Positions 43,625 to 51,715 of a DNA stretch of 64,000 nucleotides are shown piece after piece. The position numbers and the translations under genes were made by a program. The stretch's first letter is position 1, and every line of letters starts with the position of its first letter. The notes beneath the pieces were generated by a model. The model did no database searches and had not been told where the DNA came from. It saw nothing but the letters and a program-made list of their open reading frames with translations. The DNA is from Aphanothece sacrum FPU1 (GTDB taxonomy: Bacteria; Cyanobacteriota; Cyanobacteriia; Cyanobacteriales; Microcystaceae), in the NCBI RefSeq assembly GCF_003864295.1, contig NZ_BDQK01000017.1, positions 1 to 64,000 of the forward strand. Reading direction: 5' to 3'.

Positions 43625-44437
43625 ATGACTAGATTAGCCGGTTCAACCCAACGACAAGCCTCTCAACAAGCAATGAAATCATCTTACCTCCCTAGTGATA
43701 GTGCTTTAGGCCTCGTCTCAACCCACAGTTTTCCAGCCATTGTCGGGACGGCAGATATGATGCTTAAATCCTCTGAAGTGACCTTAGTCGGATACGAAAA
43801 AATCGGCAGTGGTCATTGTACAGCGATAGTACGAGGAAAAGTAGCAGATGTACGCTTAGCAGTCGAAGAAGGGGCAAAAACCGCCGAACAGTTCGGCCAA
43901 CTCATTTCTAAATTAGTGATTCCTCGCCCGATGCCTAATTTAGAGGCTATTTTTCCCATTGGTAGTTATTTAGTGGAAATGGCCCAACAACAACAGGGTT
44001 ATAGTCGTTTAAGTAACAGTTCTATCGGACTTTTAGAAACCAGGGGGTTTCCGGCAATGGTAGGGGCTGCTGATGCCATGTTAAAATCAGCCGATGTACA
44101 ATTGGCTTCTTATGAGATTATTGGGGATGGTTTATGTACAGCCATTATTCGAGGATCAGTGGCTAATGTGGCCGTGGCCATTGAAGCGGGAATACAAGCA
44201 GCAGAAAGGATTGGAGAACTTCATGCGGTGATGATTATTCCCAGATTATTAGAGGATCTTGAACATACTTTACCCGTAGCTAATTGTTGGCGAGAACAAG
44301 CAGAACCTTTACCGATGTTAATGCCGAATAAGGTTAGAGAAAGACAACGAGAATTAATTGCTTTACCAGAGTTAGAAAAAAGACCTTTAGTGTTCAAAAA
44401 ACCGGTAGAAATATTGCAAAATGAACCTTTAGAATAA
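43625..44437 (+). CDS. ccmO: Carboxysome shell protein CcmO (tandem BMC domains)
   Basis: 270 aa with ATG at 43625. There are two BMC domains: about residues 22-105 (ALGLVSTHSFPAIVGTADMM, GSGHCTAIVRGKVADVRLAV) and about 125-210 (SIGLLETRGFPAMVGAADAM, GDGLCTAIIRGSVANVAVAI), then a charged tail. Tandem BMC proteins form pseudohexameric trimers. CcmO is needed for beta-carboxysome shell formation and in many cyanobacteria lies apart from ccmKLMN, as here. The intergenic region with raf1 may hold a shared bidirectional promoter. Confidence 0.95.
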   Translation: MTRLAGSTQRQASQQAMKSSYLPSDSALGLVSTHSFPAIVGTADMMLKSSEVTLVGYEKIGSGHCTAIVRGKVADVRLAVEEGAKTAEQFGQLISKLVIPRPMPNLEAIFPIGSYLVEMAQQQQGYSRLSNSSIGLLETRGFPAMVGAADAMLKSADVQLASYEIIGDGLCTAIIRGSVANVAVAIEAGIQAAERIGELHAVMIIPRLLEDLEHTLPVANCWREQAEPLPMLMPNKVRERQRELIALPELEKRPLVFKKPVEILQNEPLE

Positions 44438-44439
44438 AG

Positions 44440-44727
44440 TTAATCCAACATAATTTCCATTTCCTCCCAAGTCATCCCCTGTTGCAAATATTTGGGTTCA
44501 TGAGGATGATAAGGACTAGCCAAGCGATCAATCTGTATAATAATAGCCTCTTCCGTCAAAATTGGAACTTCTGGATCAAAATTAGTGGGACGCATTAAAG
44601 AACTTGAAAAGCCTTTAAAAATCATAATTTGATCCTGTTCCCCTGCGGTTTCAACTGTCACCAGTAAAACTTCTTGGGGACGTTTTAAGGTATAAGCTTC
44701 TAATCGTTTTTCTCGTAAAAATTTCAT
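44440..44727 (-). CDS. Conserved cyanobacterial/plastid-type protein, function unknown
   Basis: 95 aa with ATG at 44727 (MKFLREKRLEAYTLKRPQEV). A longer start at 44757 would fall in the palindrome at 44744 and is unlikely. The mid-part EVLLVTVETAGEQDQIMIFK, GFSSSLMRPTNFDPEVPIL and the terminal YLQQGMTWEEMEIML have the look of a conserved cyanobacterial family (DUF7734-like, from memory), but no function is known. It is convergent with ccmO, with stops 3 bp apart. Confidence 0.6.
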   Translation of the reverse strand: MKFLREKRLEAYTLKRPQEVLLVTVETAGEQDQIMIFKGFSSSLMRPTNFDPEVPILTEEAIIIQIDRLASPYHPHEPKYLQQGMTWEEMEIMLD

Positions 44728-44743
44728 GATATTACGTTTAAAC

Positions 44744-44763
44744 GGGCGAATGGCCATTCGCCC
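44744..44763. repeat. Perfect 20-bp palindrome GGGCGAATGG/CCATTCGCCC (family C, short form)
   Basis: The palindrome is followed by CTACT, giving the CCCCTAC outer end shared with other family C repeats. It is immediately upstream of the start of the 95-aa protein gene (minus strand) and downstream of the DUF3177 start region. A related palindrome with a different stem is at 55001-55022. Confidence 0.8.
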
Positions 44764-44787
44764 CTACTAATAATTAATAATTATTGT

Positions 44788-45414
44788 TTATTGTTCAAGT
44801 GCTGAACGTCCTTGTTTCCCTAGTCTGATAAAGAGAAAATAAGCAAAATAAAGGAGATAAATTGATAAACCTAATAACCCTAAAAATCCTAAAAATCCTG
44901 GTGTAGCATCGTTATGAACAATAAACCAATAGCCGACCGGAGCTTCAATCCAAACTTGACAAAAAGGCTTACTTAAAGCTTCCCCAGACAAAGAACAAGA
45001 GAGAAATGGCGCATTAATCATCGCCCCTAAACTGCCATAAATTGTTACTGCCCAACGCCAAGAAGTCACCGTTAATTTGAGCAAACTAGGGGGTAAATCC
45101 TTAATTTCATCGTTGACATCTAGCCAAAACCATAGAGAAATAGGAATCAGAATTTGGGCAGAAACTGCTGTTATAAAACTAATCTTGCCACAAAATATCT
45201 CAAAGGGAGTATTATTTCCCCAAGCTGGAATCATCAAATAAAGAGTAATGATTAATAAACTTGCTACTCGCCAGTAAATCATCATTAGACAGCTAATTGC
45301 TTCATTCTGTTTAACCAAAGCCCAAATAATTAAAACAATGGGAATAATGACATTAAATAACAAAGCCAGTCGATAATCTGTCCAAATTAAAGGCCGAAAC
45401 CAAAGTTCTTCCAT
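44788..45414 (-). CDS. DUF3177 family multi-span membrane protein
   Basis: 208 aa. There are five or six hydrophobic segments (LALLFNVIIPIVLIIWALV, VASLLIITLYLMIPAW, FITAVSAQILIPISLWFWL, GFLGLLGLSIYLLYFAYFLF) with conserved-looking PLIWTDYRLA at the N-terminus and WIEAPVGYWFIVHNDATPGF in the middle. This matches the cyanobacterial DUF3177 family, of unknown function. A two-gene transcript with 44440-44727 on the same strand is possible, with the palindrome between. Confidence 0.75.
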   Translation of the reverse strand: MEELWFRPLIWTDYRLALLFNVIIPIVLIIWALVKQNEAISCLMMIYWRVASLLIITLYLMIPAWGNNTPFEIFCGKISFITAVSAQILIPISLWFWLDVNDEIKDLPPSLLKLTVTSWRWAVTIYGSLGAMINAPFLSCSLSGEALSKPFCQVWIEAPVGYWFIVHNDATPGFLGFLGLLGLSIYLLYFAYFLFIRLGKQGRSALEQ

Positions 45415-45480
45415 AATATTTTTTTGTCTTTAACATCGTCTGTAGGCTGAAACCGCAAACGCCTACCGTCTTACTCCCTC

Positions 45481-45571
45481 AAGACTTACGCAGATACGTT
45501 ATTAGTAGGGTGGGTTAGTGATAGCGTAACCCACCATGACACTATCGGTAGAGTTTATGCGTAAGTCCTGT
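45481..45571. repeat. MITE-like ACTTACGCA element, complete copy (family D)
   Basis: The ends ACTTACGCA (45484-45492) and TGCGTAAGT (45558-45566) are perfect 9-bp inverted repeats (11 of 12 when extended with AGG/CCT). Inside is the hairpin GGTGGGTTA...TAACCCACC. A second, one-ended copy lies at 38348-38430. It sits in the 273-bp gap between the DUF3177 start and the CP12 stop. Confidence 0.8.
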
Positions 45572-45687
45572 CCCTAAAACATTAGCCCCCAAAATTTTAG
45601 GTTCCCCCTAACCCCATCTAAAATTGTTGATTTAGATGGGGACTCGGCGAGACATTTGTTCAAGGTTAGGATGAATAATGCTCTATT

Positions 45688-45912
45688 CTAGTCATCGTAA
45701 AGTCTACACTCAGCCGCGTCAGGATTATCATCACAATATTGTTGAAACGGGGTCTTAGGCGGTTGATTTTGTCGTTGATGAGAAGCTTCTGCTTGTAATT
45801 CTTCTACAGCATCCCAAGCGGCAGCACACTGGCCAGTACTAGCACCTTCTGTACTACAAACTTCTTTAGCGTTTTGTAGTTCCTGCTCAATTTTTTCTTC
45901 GATATTACTCAT
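45688..45912 (-). CDS. cp12: CP12 Calvin-cycle regulator
   Basis: 74 aa with ATG at 45912 (MSNIEEKIEQELQNAKEVCS). A frame extension to 46002 lacks family character. It has both cysteine pairs: CSTEGASTGQC around the N-terminal helix, and CDDNPDAAEC near the C-terminus, with the conserved AAWDAVEELQAEASH between them. Oxidised CP12 bridges GAPDH and phosphoribulokinase into an inactive complex in the dark. It lies 2-3 kb from raf1 and ccmO, forming a loose CO2-fixation neighbourhood. Confidence 0.96.
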   Translation of the reverse strand: MSNIEEKIEQELQNAKEVCSTEGASTGQCAAAWDAVEELQAEASHQRQNQPPKTPFQQYCDDNPDAAECRLYDD

Positions 45913-46318
45913 GATTCCTCTGAATGTTATAACTGATACATTTATGCGGTAGAATGCGACATAAAGAAGCACTATACAGCAATAGCGTTTAGGTTTAATC
46001 ACCTAAAAGGAGGTATCCCTCAAAGCTTCCAAACAACTTGAAAGCACGTTAACTTACCTGTTTTTCACGTCTTGGTTCTGGACGTTAACTAGCCATTTAA
46101 TTGAATTTCGGGTTTAAAACACTCCTATTCAAAGGCATTGTTAAGCACCGCTTGCTGATCCTTTGCATTATACCAGATTTTTCCGTATTAGGGCGTAAAT
46201 CAGGTATTAAAGGATGCTCCCTTTTCTTTCATCTTCTCATTTTATTGACAGACAATCTGCCCAAGTGAGAGGGGATGTCTTAGTATTTGACTATATCGCA
46301 TTATATTATCAATCGCTT
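45913..46318. other. Unassigned 406-bp intergenic region upstream of cp12 and the FIST gene
   Basis: It contains AAAAGGAGG (46007-46015) with no obvious start codon, two GTTAAC palindromes within CACGTTAAC (about 46044) and GACGTTAAC (about 46081), and no other repeat family from this window. It is divergent (cp12 minus, FIST gene plus), so promoters for both are expected. A non-coding RNA is possible but not demonstrable by eye. Confidence 0.35.
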
Positions 46319-47560
46319 ATGACCAATCAGATGCAGTGGATTAACGCTCTCTCAACTCGTCCTTCTCTAGAGGGTGCTGTTACAGAGGTAGTAGAAAAGA
46401 TTCAGAAATCCTTGTCAGTGCTTCCTGATTTGGGCATTCTATTTATTTCTTCTACTTATGCGAGTGATTATAGCCGATTAATTCCCCTTATTTTAGAAAA
46501 ATTGCCTTTACCTCTCCTAATTGGTTGTAGTGGCGGAGGTATTGTCGGAATTAATGGCTCATCTGATATCCTCGAAGTTGAAGGAAAATCGGCCCTAAGT
46601 CTCACTGTAGCTGTTTTACCTGGGGTTAAGCTCAAAGGGTTTCATCTGATGCCTGAAAATTTACCCGATTTAGATGCTTCTCCCCAAACTTGGAGTCAAT
46701 TAGTAGGGGTTTCTCCTCAAGAAAATCCCCATTTTATTCTCTTGTCTGAGCCTTTAGCACCTAAAATGACTGATCTAGTCGAAGGACTCGATTTTGCTTA
46801 TCCTCAAGCCGTTAAGGTGGGAGGATTAGCTAGTACCAGTATGATCAATCTTCCTAGTGCTTTATTTTATTATCAATTGGGTAAATCTGATCCCGATTTA
46901 TATCATCAAGGAACCGTTGGGGTTGCTTTGAGTGGCAATATTGTCGTTGAGTCTATTGTTGCTCAAGGATGTCGTCCTATTGGTCAACCTTATCAAGTTT
47001 CTCAAGGCGATCGCAATATTATTCTAAAATTGGAACAATTTGGCGAAAATGGCCCTCCATTGCACTTTCTTCGAGATTTAATGTCAAATTTGAGTGAGCA
47101 TGATCGACAATTAGCCCAACATTCTCTGTTTATCGGCGTTGTGCGTGACGAATTTACACAAGAACTTCAACCAGGAGATTTTTTAATTCGTAATTTTTTA
47201 GGGGTTGATCCCCGACTAGGAGCGATCGCCATTGGAGATCGGGTTCGGCCTGGCCAACGCATTCAATTTCATTTGCGAGATGCTCAAACTTCGGCGGAAG
47301 ATTTGGAACTTCTATTACAGGCCTATTCATCGGGTAATAATTCAACAAATTCTATCAAAGGGGCTTTAATGTTTTCTTGTTTGGGACGGGGTGAAATGTT
47401 ATACGGTGTGCCTAATTTTGATTCGCAATTATTTCGTCATTATTTCCCTCAAATTCCTTTAGGGGGGTTTTTCTGTCATGGAGAAATTGGCCCTGTTGGG
47501 AAACAAACTTTTTTACATGGTTATACCTCCGCTTTGGCTATTTTTCGTCAACCAAATTAA
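46319..47560 (+). CDS. FIST N/C-domain sensory protein
   Basis: 413 aa with ATG at 46319 (MTNQMQWINALSTRPSLEGA); the frame extends to 46214 but those residues lack family character. The FIST N-domain (GILFISSTYASDYSRLIPLI, LPLLIGCSGGGIVG, SALSLTVAVLPGVKLKGFHL) and FIST C-domain (FLIRNFLGVDPRLGAIAIGD, GALMFSCLGRGEMLYG, GGFFCHGEIGPVG) are both clear. FIST proteins are putative small-ligand sensors, often linked to signal transduction; no output domain is present here. It lies 45 bp upstream of grxC on the same strand. Confidence 0.9.
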   Translation: MTNQMQWINALSTRPSLEGAVTEVVEKIQKSLSVLPDLGILFISSTYASDYSRLIPLILEKLPLPLLIGCSGGGIVGINGSSDILEVEGKSALSLTVAVLPGVKLKGFHLMPENLPDLDASPQTWSQLVGVSPQENPHFILLSEPLAPKMTDLVEGLDFAYPQAVKVGGLASTSMINLPSALFYYQLGKSDPDLYHQGTVGVALSGNIVVESIVAQGCRPIGQPYQVSQGDRNIILKLEQFGENGPPLHFLRDLMSNLSEHDRQLAQHSLFIGVVRDEFTQELQPGDFLIRNFLGVDPRLGAIAIGDRVRPGQRIQFHLRDAQTSAEDLELLLQAYSSGNNSTNSIKGALMFSCLGRGEMLYGVPNFDSQLFRHYFPQIPLGGFFCHGEIGPVGKQTFLHGYTSALAIFRQPN

Positions 47561-47605
47561 GTTAATCTTGGACATTTAAACCTGATCTATCCCTAAATTA
47601 CTTAT

Positions 47606-47920
47606 ATGTTAGAAATCCTTAATTCTCTATTGAATCGTCATCCTGAAAACATTAAAGCTAATGTAGAAATTTATACTTGGCAGACTTGTCCGTTTTGTAT
47701 TCGGGCCAAACTTCTACTCTGGTCAAAAGGAGTACACTTTACTGAATATAAAATTGATGGAAATGAATCTGCTAGAGAGAAAATGGCACAGAGATCCGAG
47801 GGAAGACGGTCTGTTCCCCAAATTTTTATTAATAATAAACCTATTGGAGGTTGTGATTCTCTCTATCATCTCAATGACACAAAAGAACTCGAACCTTTAT
47901 TATCTCAACCTTCTGTATAA
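47606..47920 (+). CDS. grxC: Glutaredoxin 3
   Basis: 104 aa. The active site CPFC sits in IYTWQTCPFCIRAKLLLWSK, followed by the glutathione-binding RRSVPQIFINNKPIGGCDSL (TVP-like cis-proline and GG). It is a class I dithiol glutaredoxin for reduction of disulfides and deglutathionylation in the cytoplasm. The N-terminal 20 residues before the thioredoxin fold are a short extension. The 3' end overlaps the convergent EamA transporter gene by 16 bp. Confidence 0.95.
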   Translation: MLEILNSLLNRHPENIKANVEIYTWQTCPFCIRAKLLLWSKGVHFTEYKIDGNESAREKMAQRSEGRRSVPQIFINNKPIGGCDSLYHLNDTKELEPLLSQPSV

Positions 47921-48813
47921 GAATCAATAGCTGCGATCATCACTCCTAATAATAAGATGATCGCACCCGTGATCACCACTAGAGAGGGAACTTCTCGAAA
48001 CAGAATAAACCCTAAAAAACTTGCTCCCACAGGTTCAAATAAAATAGCTAGGGTGACTAATGTTGGAGAGATCCATCTAACGGCCCAATTCAAGCTCGTA
48101 TGACCAATTAATTGCGAAAAAATAGCCATCAGAAACACATATCCATAGACCCTTGGAGAATAGCCAAAATAACCCGAACCTATCAATAATGGTAAAGGAA
48201 AAAGAGCGATCGCGGCGGTTGTATAAGCAATAATAATATAACTTCCTACCCTTAACCCTTCTCGTTGTGCTTCTCGTCCCCAGACTAAATAAAGACTGCC
48301 CATCCATGCTCCCACTAAGGCTAAAATATTACCTAACAGTGGGTTACTTCCTGTGGGGATGCCCTTAGTATCTCCCAATGCAATGAAAATACCCCCAATT
48401 AAAGCGATTATAATGCCAAAAATGGTACGTAAGCTTGGTTTTTCTTGGAACCAAATCCAAGAAATCAGAGATACCCACACAGGGTTAGTAGTTACCAGAG
48501 TAGTAGAAGCAACAATACTGGTAAAGGAGAGGGAAGTAATCCAAGTTGCAAAATGCAAACCTAACGCTAATCCCGCACTAATACCATAATAATAAGCTTT
48601 AGGGGTAACAGTTATTTGAGAAAAATTACGCCAGGTTGGAACTAAAAAAAAGGCTGCTATAATAATGCGAGATGCCGCTAAAAATAGGCTGAATCCAATT
48701 CCTGATTGACCCGATGCTTCTAGGGAAAGACGAATAAAAATGGCTGCCATAGAGACAGCAATTACCCCTATAATTAAAATCAATCCAACTTGCCAAGGAT
48801 GAGGCGATCGCAT
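47905..48813 (-). CDS. EamA/DMT family transporter
   Basis: 302 aa. Ten hydrophobic segments sit in two EamA repeats: the first includes AAIFIRLSLEASGQSGIGFS and TLVTTNPVWVSLISWIWFQE, the second VGAWMGSLYLVWGR, TSLNWAVRWISPTLVTLAIL and FEPVGASFLGFILFREVPSL. The family exports amino acids, nucleotides or other small metabolites; the substrate is unknown. It is convergent with grxC. Confidence 0.9.
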   Translation of the reverse strand: MRSPHPWQVGLILIIGVIAVSMAAIFIRLSLEASGQSGIGFSLFLAASRIIIAAFFLVPTWRNFSQITVTPKAYYYGISAGLALGLHFATWITSLSFTSIVASTTLVTTNPVWVSLISWIWFQEKPSLRTIFGIIIALIGGIFIALGDTKGIPTGSNPLLGNILALVGAWMGSLYLVWGREAQREGLRVGSYIIIAYTTAAIALFPLPLLIGSGYFGYSPRVYGYVFLMAIFSQLIGHTSLNWAVRWISPTLVTLAILFEPVGASFLGFILFREVPSLVVITGAIILLLGVMIAAIDSYTEG

Positions 48814-48870
48814 CTCTCTTTAATCCTACTTAATTTTCTCTCTTAATTATCCTTAATTTTGGCGATAATC

Positions 48871-49230
48871 ATGAATTTACCCCCCCTTAATGATGAAACA
48901 ATTTGGGCTATTCTTAATGAAGAAATTGATGATGATACAGTTAATCAGTTAGTCTGGTATTATTTAGGGTATCGTTATGATAAAGTGAGTCAAACTTGGG
49001 ATAATAGTCAAGTAGCAGAAGATTGGCAAAAAGACTATCCTGAGCCTCCTAATTTTATTGAAAATAGACCACCAATTGTTAAATTAACTCGTTCTATTCC
49101 TCAAGAAAATAAACAAATTCTCAAAGAAAAATTAGGATTTAAAGGTTATAAACTTGGCGAATTTAATCCAAGAGATACCCGTCGAGTAACAATGGCTAAT
49201 TGGTTATTAAGTTATAGGGAATCAATTTAA
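48871..49230 (+). CDS. DUF1823-like conserved cyanobacterial protein
   Basis: 119 aa with ATG at 48871 (MNLPPLNDETIWAILNEEID). A TTG four codons upstream is a weaker option. The conserved-looking WYYLGYRYD, then PPNFIENRPPIVKLTRSIP, ENKQILKEKLGFKGYKLGE and TRRVTMANWLLSY fit the cyanobacterial/plastid DUF1823 family. The function is unknown. It is soluble, with no motif suggestive of catalysis, and is divergent from the EamA gene. Confidence 0.7.
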   Translation: MNLPPLNDETIWAILNEEIDDDTVNQLVWYYLGYRYDKVSQTWDNSQVAEDWQKDYPEPPNFIENRPPIVKLTRSIPQENKQILKEKLGFKGYKLGEFNPRDTRRVTMANWLLSYRESI

Positions 49231-49369
49231 ATTAAAAATAATTTAAAAATGAATGGACTGTTGATGAGTAAGTCGTATATTGACGACAGTAAAGATGTTA
49301 AAATTGAACTTCAACCCTGATCAACCCTAACTTATCCTAGTTTAGCTAGTAATTCACGTATAAAACCCC

Positions 49370-50131
49370 ATGGGAGACACTATTACCCTACTATCAAAAC
49401 GCGAGATCGAAAAAATGCGCCGGGCCGGACGCTTAGCGGCTGCTTTATTAGATCATCTGACTCCCCTGATTCAGCCAGGAGTGAGTACATTAAAACTTAA
49501 TGATGAGGCTGAACGGTGGACACAAGCTCACGGTGCTGTAAGCGCACCTTTAGGTTATCATGGCTTTCCTAAATCTATTTGTACCAGTATTAATGAAGTG
49601 ATTTGTCACGGTATCCCCCATGCTAAGCAAATTCTCCAAGATGGGGATATTGTTAATATTGATGTGACTCCTATTCTGGATGGCTATCATGGGGATATTT
49701 CTAGAACCTTTTTTGTGGGAACTCCTTCCCCCACGGCCAAGAAGTTAGTAGAAGTGACGGAAGAATGTTTAAAACGGGCTATTTCCGTAGTTAAACCTGG
49801 GGCAAAAATTGGAGATATTGGGGCAGCAATTCAAGAATACGCGGAACCTCATGGTTTTTCGGTAGTTAGGGATTTTGTGGGTCACGGTATTAGTAATATT
49901 TTTCATACTCCCCCCCAAGTGCCTCATTATGGTACGAAAGGGAAGGGGAAACGGTTACGTGCGGGGATGGTATTTACTATTGAACCGATGATTAATGAGG
50001 GGACGTGGGAAGCGGTTATTTTAGAGGATGGTTGGACAGCTATTACTAAAGATGGTAAGCTTTCGGCGCAATTTGAACATACTCTAGCAGTTACGGAAAC
50101 GGGTGTAGAAATTTTGACGTTACCTGATTAG
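49370..50131 (+). CDS. map: Methionine aminopeptidase, type I
   Basis: 253 aa. The N-terminal KREIEKMRRAGRLAAALLDH and the five metal ligands are visible in VNIDVTPILDGYHGDISRTF (two Asp), GHGISNIFH (His), TIEPMINEG (Glu) and SAQFEHTLAVT (Glu); YHGFPKSICTSINEVICHGI supplies the active-site His. It removes initiator methionine from new proteins in the cytoplasm. The ATG at 49370 agrees with the family N-terminus. Confidence 0.97.
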   Translation: MGDTITLLSKREIEKMRRAGRLAAALLDHLTPLIQPGVSTLKLNDEAERWTQAHGAVSAPLGYHGFPKSICTSINEVICHGIPHAKQILQDGDIVNIDVTPILDGYHGDISRTFFVGTPSPTAKKLVEVTEECLKRAISVVKPGAKIGDIGAAIQEYAEPHGFSVVRDFVGHGISNIFHTPPQVPHYGTKGKGKRLRAGMVFTIEPMINEGTWEAVILEDGWTAITKDGKLSAQFEHTLAVTETGVEILTLPD

Positions 50132-50217
50132 TGAAATAAAACGCAAAATAGAAAAATTACGTTTAGGGAAACTCAAAATGATATAAACTAAAAAAAATAG
50201 CATTGAGTTATCTCCCT

Positions 50218-51573
50218 ATGGCGAGAATTAGAGTAGCTAGGCCTTTTAGTCAGCTATTAGAAGATGTTAACCCCCAAAAATTCCTACCTTTACTGGGGAA
50301 ATATGGCGCGGCAGATTCCCAAGGAAGGTATTTACATTGGAATGATTTTAAATGGAGGGTTGAGTCAGATGATGATGAATTAGCCGCATGGGTAGCTACT
50401 AAAATTTCCCGCAAAACAATCGCTAAGAACTTATCATTATTACAAGCTGAAAATGACCACTGTTTTAGTTATTGTATCCCCGACTCACTATTTACACAAT
50501 TACATATCATCGATAAAATGACAGGGGGTGGTCGAGAGATAAATGATGGTGCTTTTGTATCTTCCTCTGAAAAAAATCGTTATTTAATCAAAAGTTTGAT
50601 ACAAGAGGAAGCTATTACTTCATCCCAACTTGAAGGGGCTTCAACGACTCGTCAAGTTGCCAAGGAAATGCTAGAAAAAAATCTTACCCCAAAAGATAAA
50701 TCTCAACAGATGATACTGAATAATTATCTGTTGATGAAAAAAGCTGTTGAAAAAAAAGATGAAGAATTATCTATTGAATTTATTTTAGAGTTACATAAGA
50801 TTGCTACATACGAAGCAATTGAAAATCAAGCTACACCAGGAGAAATTAGACAAGATAATAGTATTATTATTTCAGATTTATATGGTGAGAATATTTTTCG
50901 TCCTCCCGATTGGACAACGATTAAATCTAGGTTGACAAATTTGTGTAATTTTGCTAATAGTGATCACAGTCAAAATAACCGTATTAATTTTATTCATCCT
51001 ATTATAAAAGCTATTATTCTACATTTTATGATTGCCTATATTCATCCTTTTGGTGATGGCAATGGTAGAACCGCAAGGGCTATTTTTTATTGGAGTATTC
51101 TCAGGTCTGGTTATTGGTTATTTGAATATGTTTCCATTAGCAAACTTATTCAACAAAAACGTGGAGATTATGACAAAGCCTTCATTTATACTGAAACTGA
51201 TGATTTTGACCTGACATATTTTCTCTATAATCAGGTTGATACGATAGAAAAAGCGGTTAAATCTTTGTATCAGTATATAGACAGAAAACAACAAGATTTT
51301 TATGAATTTATGGACTGGATAGACAAAAGTCCTGTGGCAAAAAAATTAAAAACAGGTCATTTAGAAATATTAAAAGAAGCGTTAAGAAACCCAGGTAGGG
51401 AATTTACGTCAAAACAAGTAGCCATAGATTTCGGGGTAACTGAGAATACTGCTAGAAGTTATCTTAATAAATTAGTTGACAAAGATTTATTAATACCTGC
51501 TCAATCTAAAAGTGGCAAAACTGTTCTTTATCTTGCTCCAGCTAACTTAAGAACAAGATTGAAACTTGAATAA
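50218..51573 (+). CDS. Fic family protein (probable AMPylase, self-inhibited type) with C-terminal winged helix
   Basis: 451 aa with ATG at 50218 (MARIRVARPFSQLLEDVNPQ). The catalytic motif is HPFGDGNGRTAR (about residues 275-286). Upstream, SSQLEGAST contains the inhibitory [S/T]xxxE[G/N] motif, here S-x-x-x-E-G. This marks a class II Fic protein, in which the inhibitory helix is N-terminal and a Glu competes with ATP gamma-phosphate. The C-terminal KQVAIDFGVTENTARSYLNK is a winged helix-turn-helix, so DNA binding or autoregulation is likely. Fic proteins transfer AMP to target hydroxyls; the target is unknown. No antitoxin gene is adjacent. Confidence 0.92.
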   Translation: MARIRVARPFSQLLEDVNPQKFLPLLGKYGAADSQGRYLHWNDFKWRVESDDDELAAWVATKISRKTIAKNLSLLQAENDHCFSYCIPDSLFTQLHIIDKMTGGGREINDGAFVSSSEKNRYLIKSLIQEEAITSSQLEGASTTRQVAKEMLEKNLTPKDKSQQMILNNYLLMKKAVEKKDEELSIEFILELHKIATYEAIENQATPGEIRQDNSIIISDLYGENIFRPPDWTTIKSRLTNLCNFANSDHSQNNRINFIHPIIKAIILHFMIAYIHPFGDGNGRTARAIFYWSILRSGYWLFEYVSISKLIQQKRGDYDKAFIYTETDDFDLTYFLYNQVDTIEKAVKSLYQYIDRKQQDFYEFMDWIDKSPVAKKLKTGHLEILKEALRNPGREFTSKQVAIDFGVTENTARSYLNKLVDKDLLIPAQSKSGKTVLYLAPANLRTRLKLE

Positions 51574-51715
51574 ACTATTATTAGAACTTATCATGCTAAA
51601 CGACGATAGAGTTCAGCATTAGTAGAAATTAAGTGATCCCACTAACTTGACTTTTTACCTAGTAAGAATGGTGTATTTATCTTAGTCATTATAGCATTAA
51701 AACAAAAAAATATCT

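Noticed and set aside
45913-46002. N-terminal extension of CP12 to 46002
   Set aside because: CP12 proteins are about 75 aa and the family N-terminus begins at MSNIEEKIEQ (45912).
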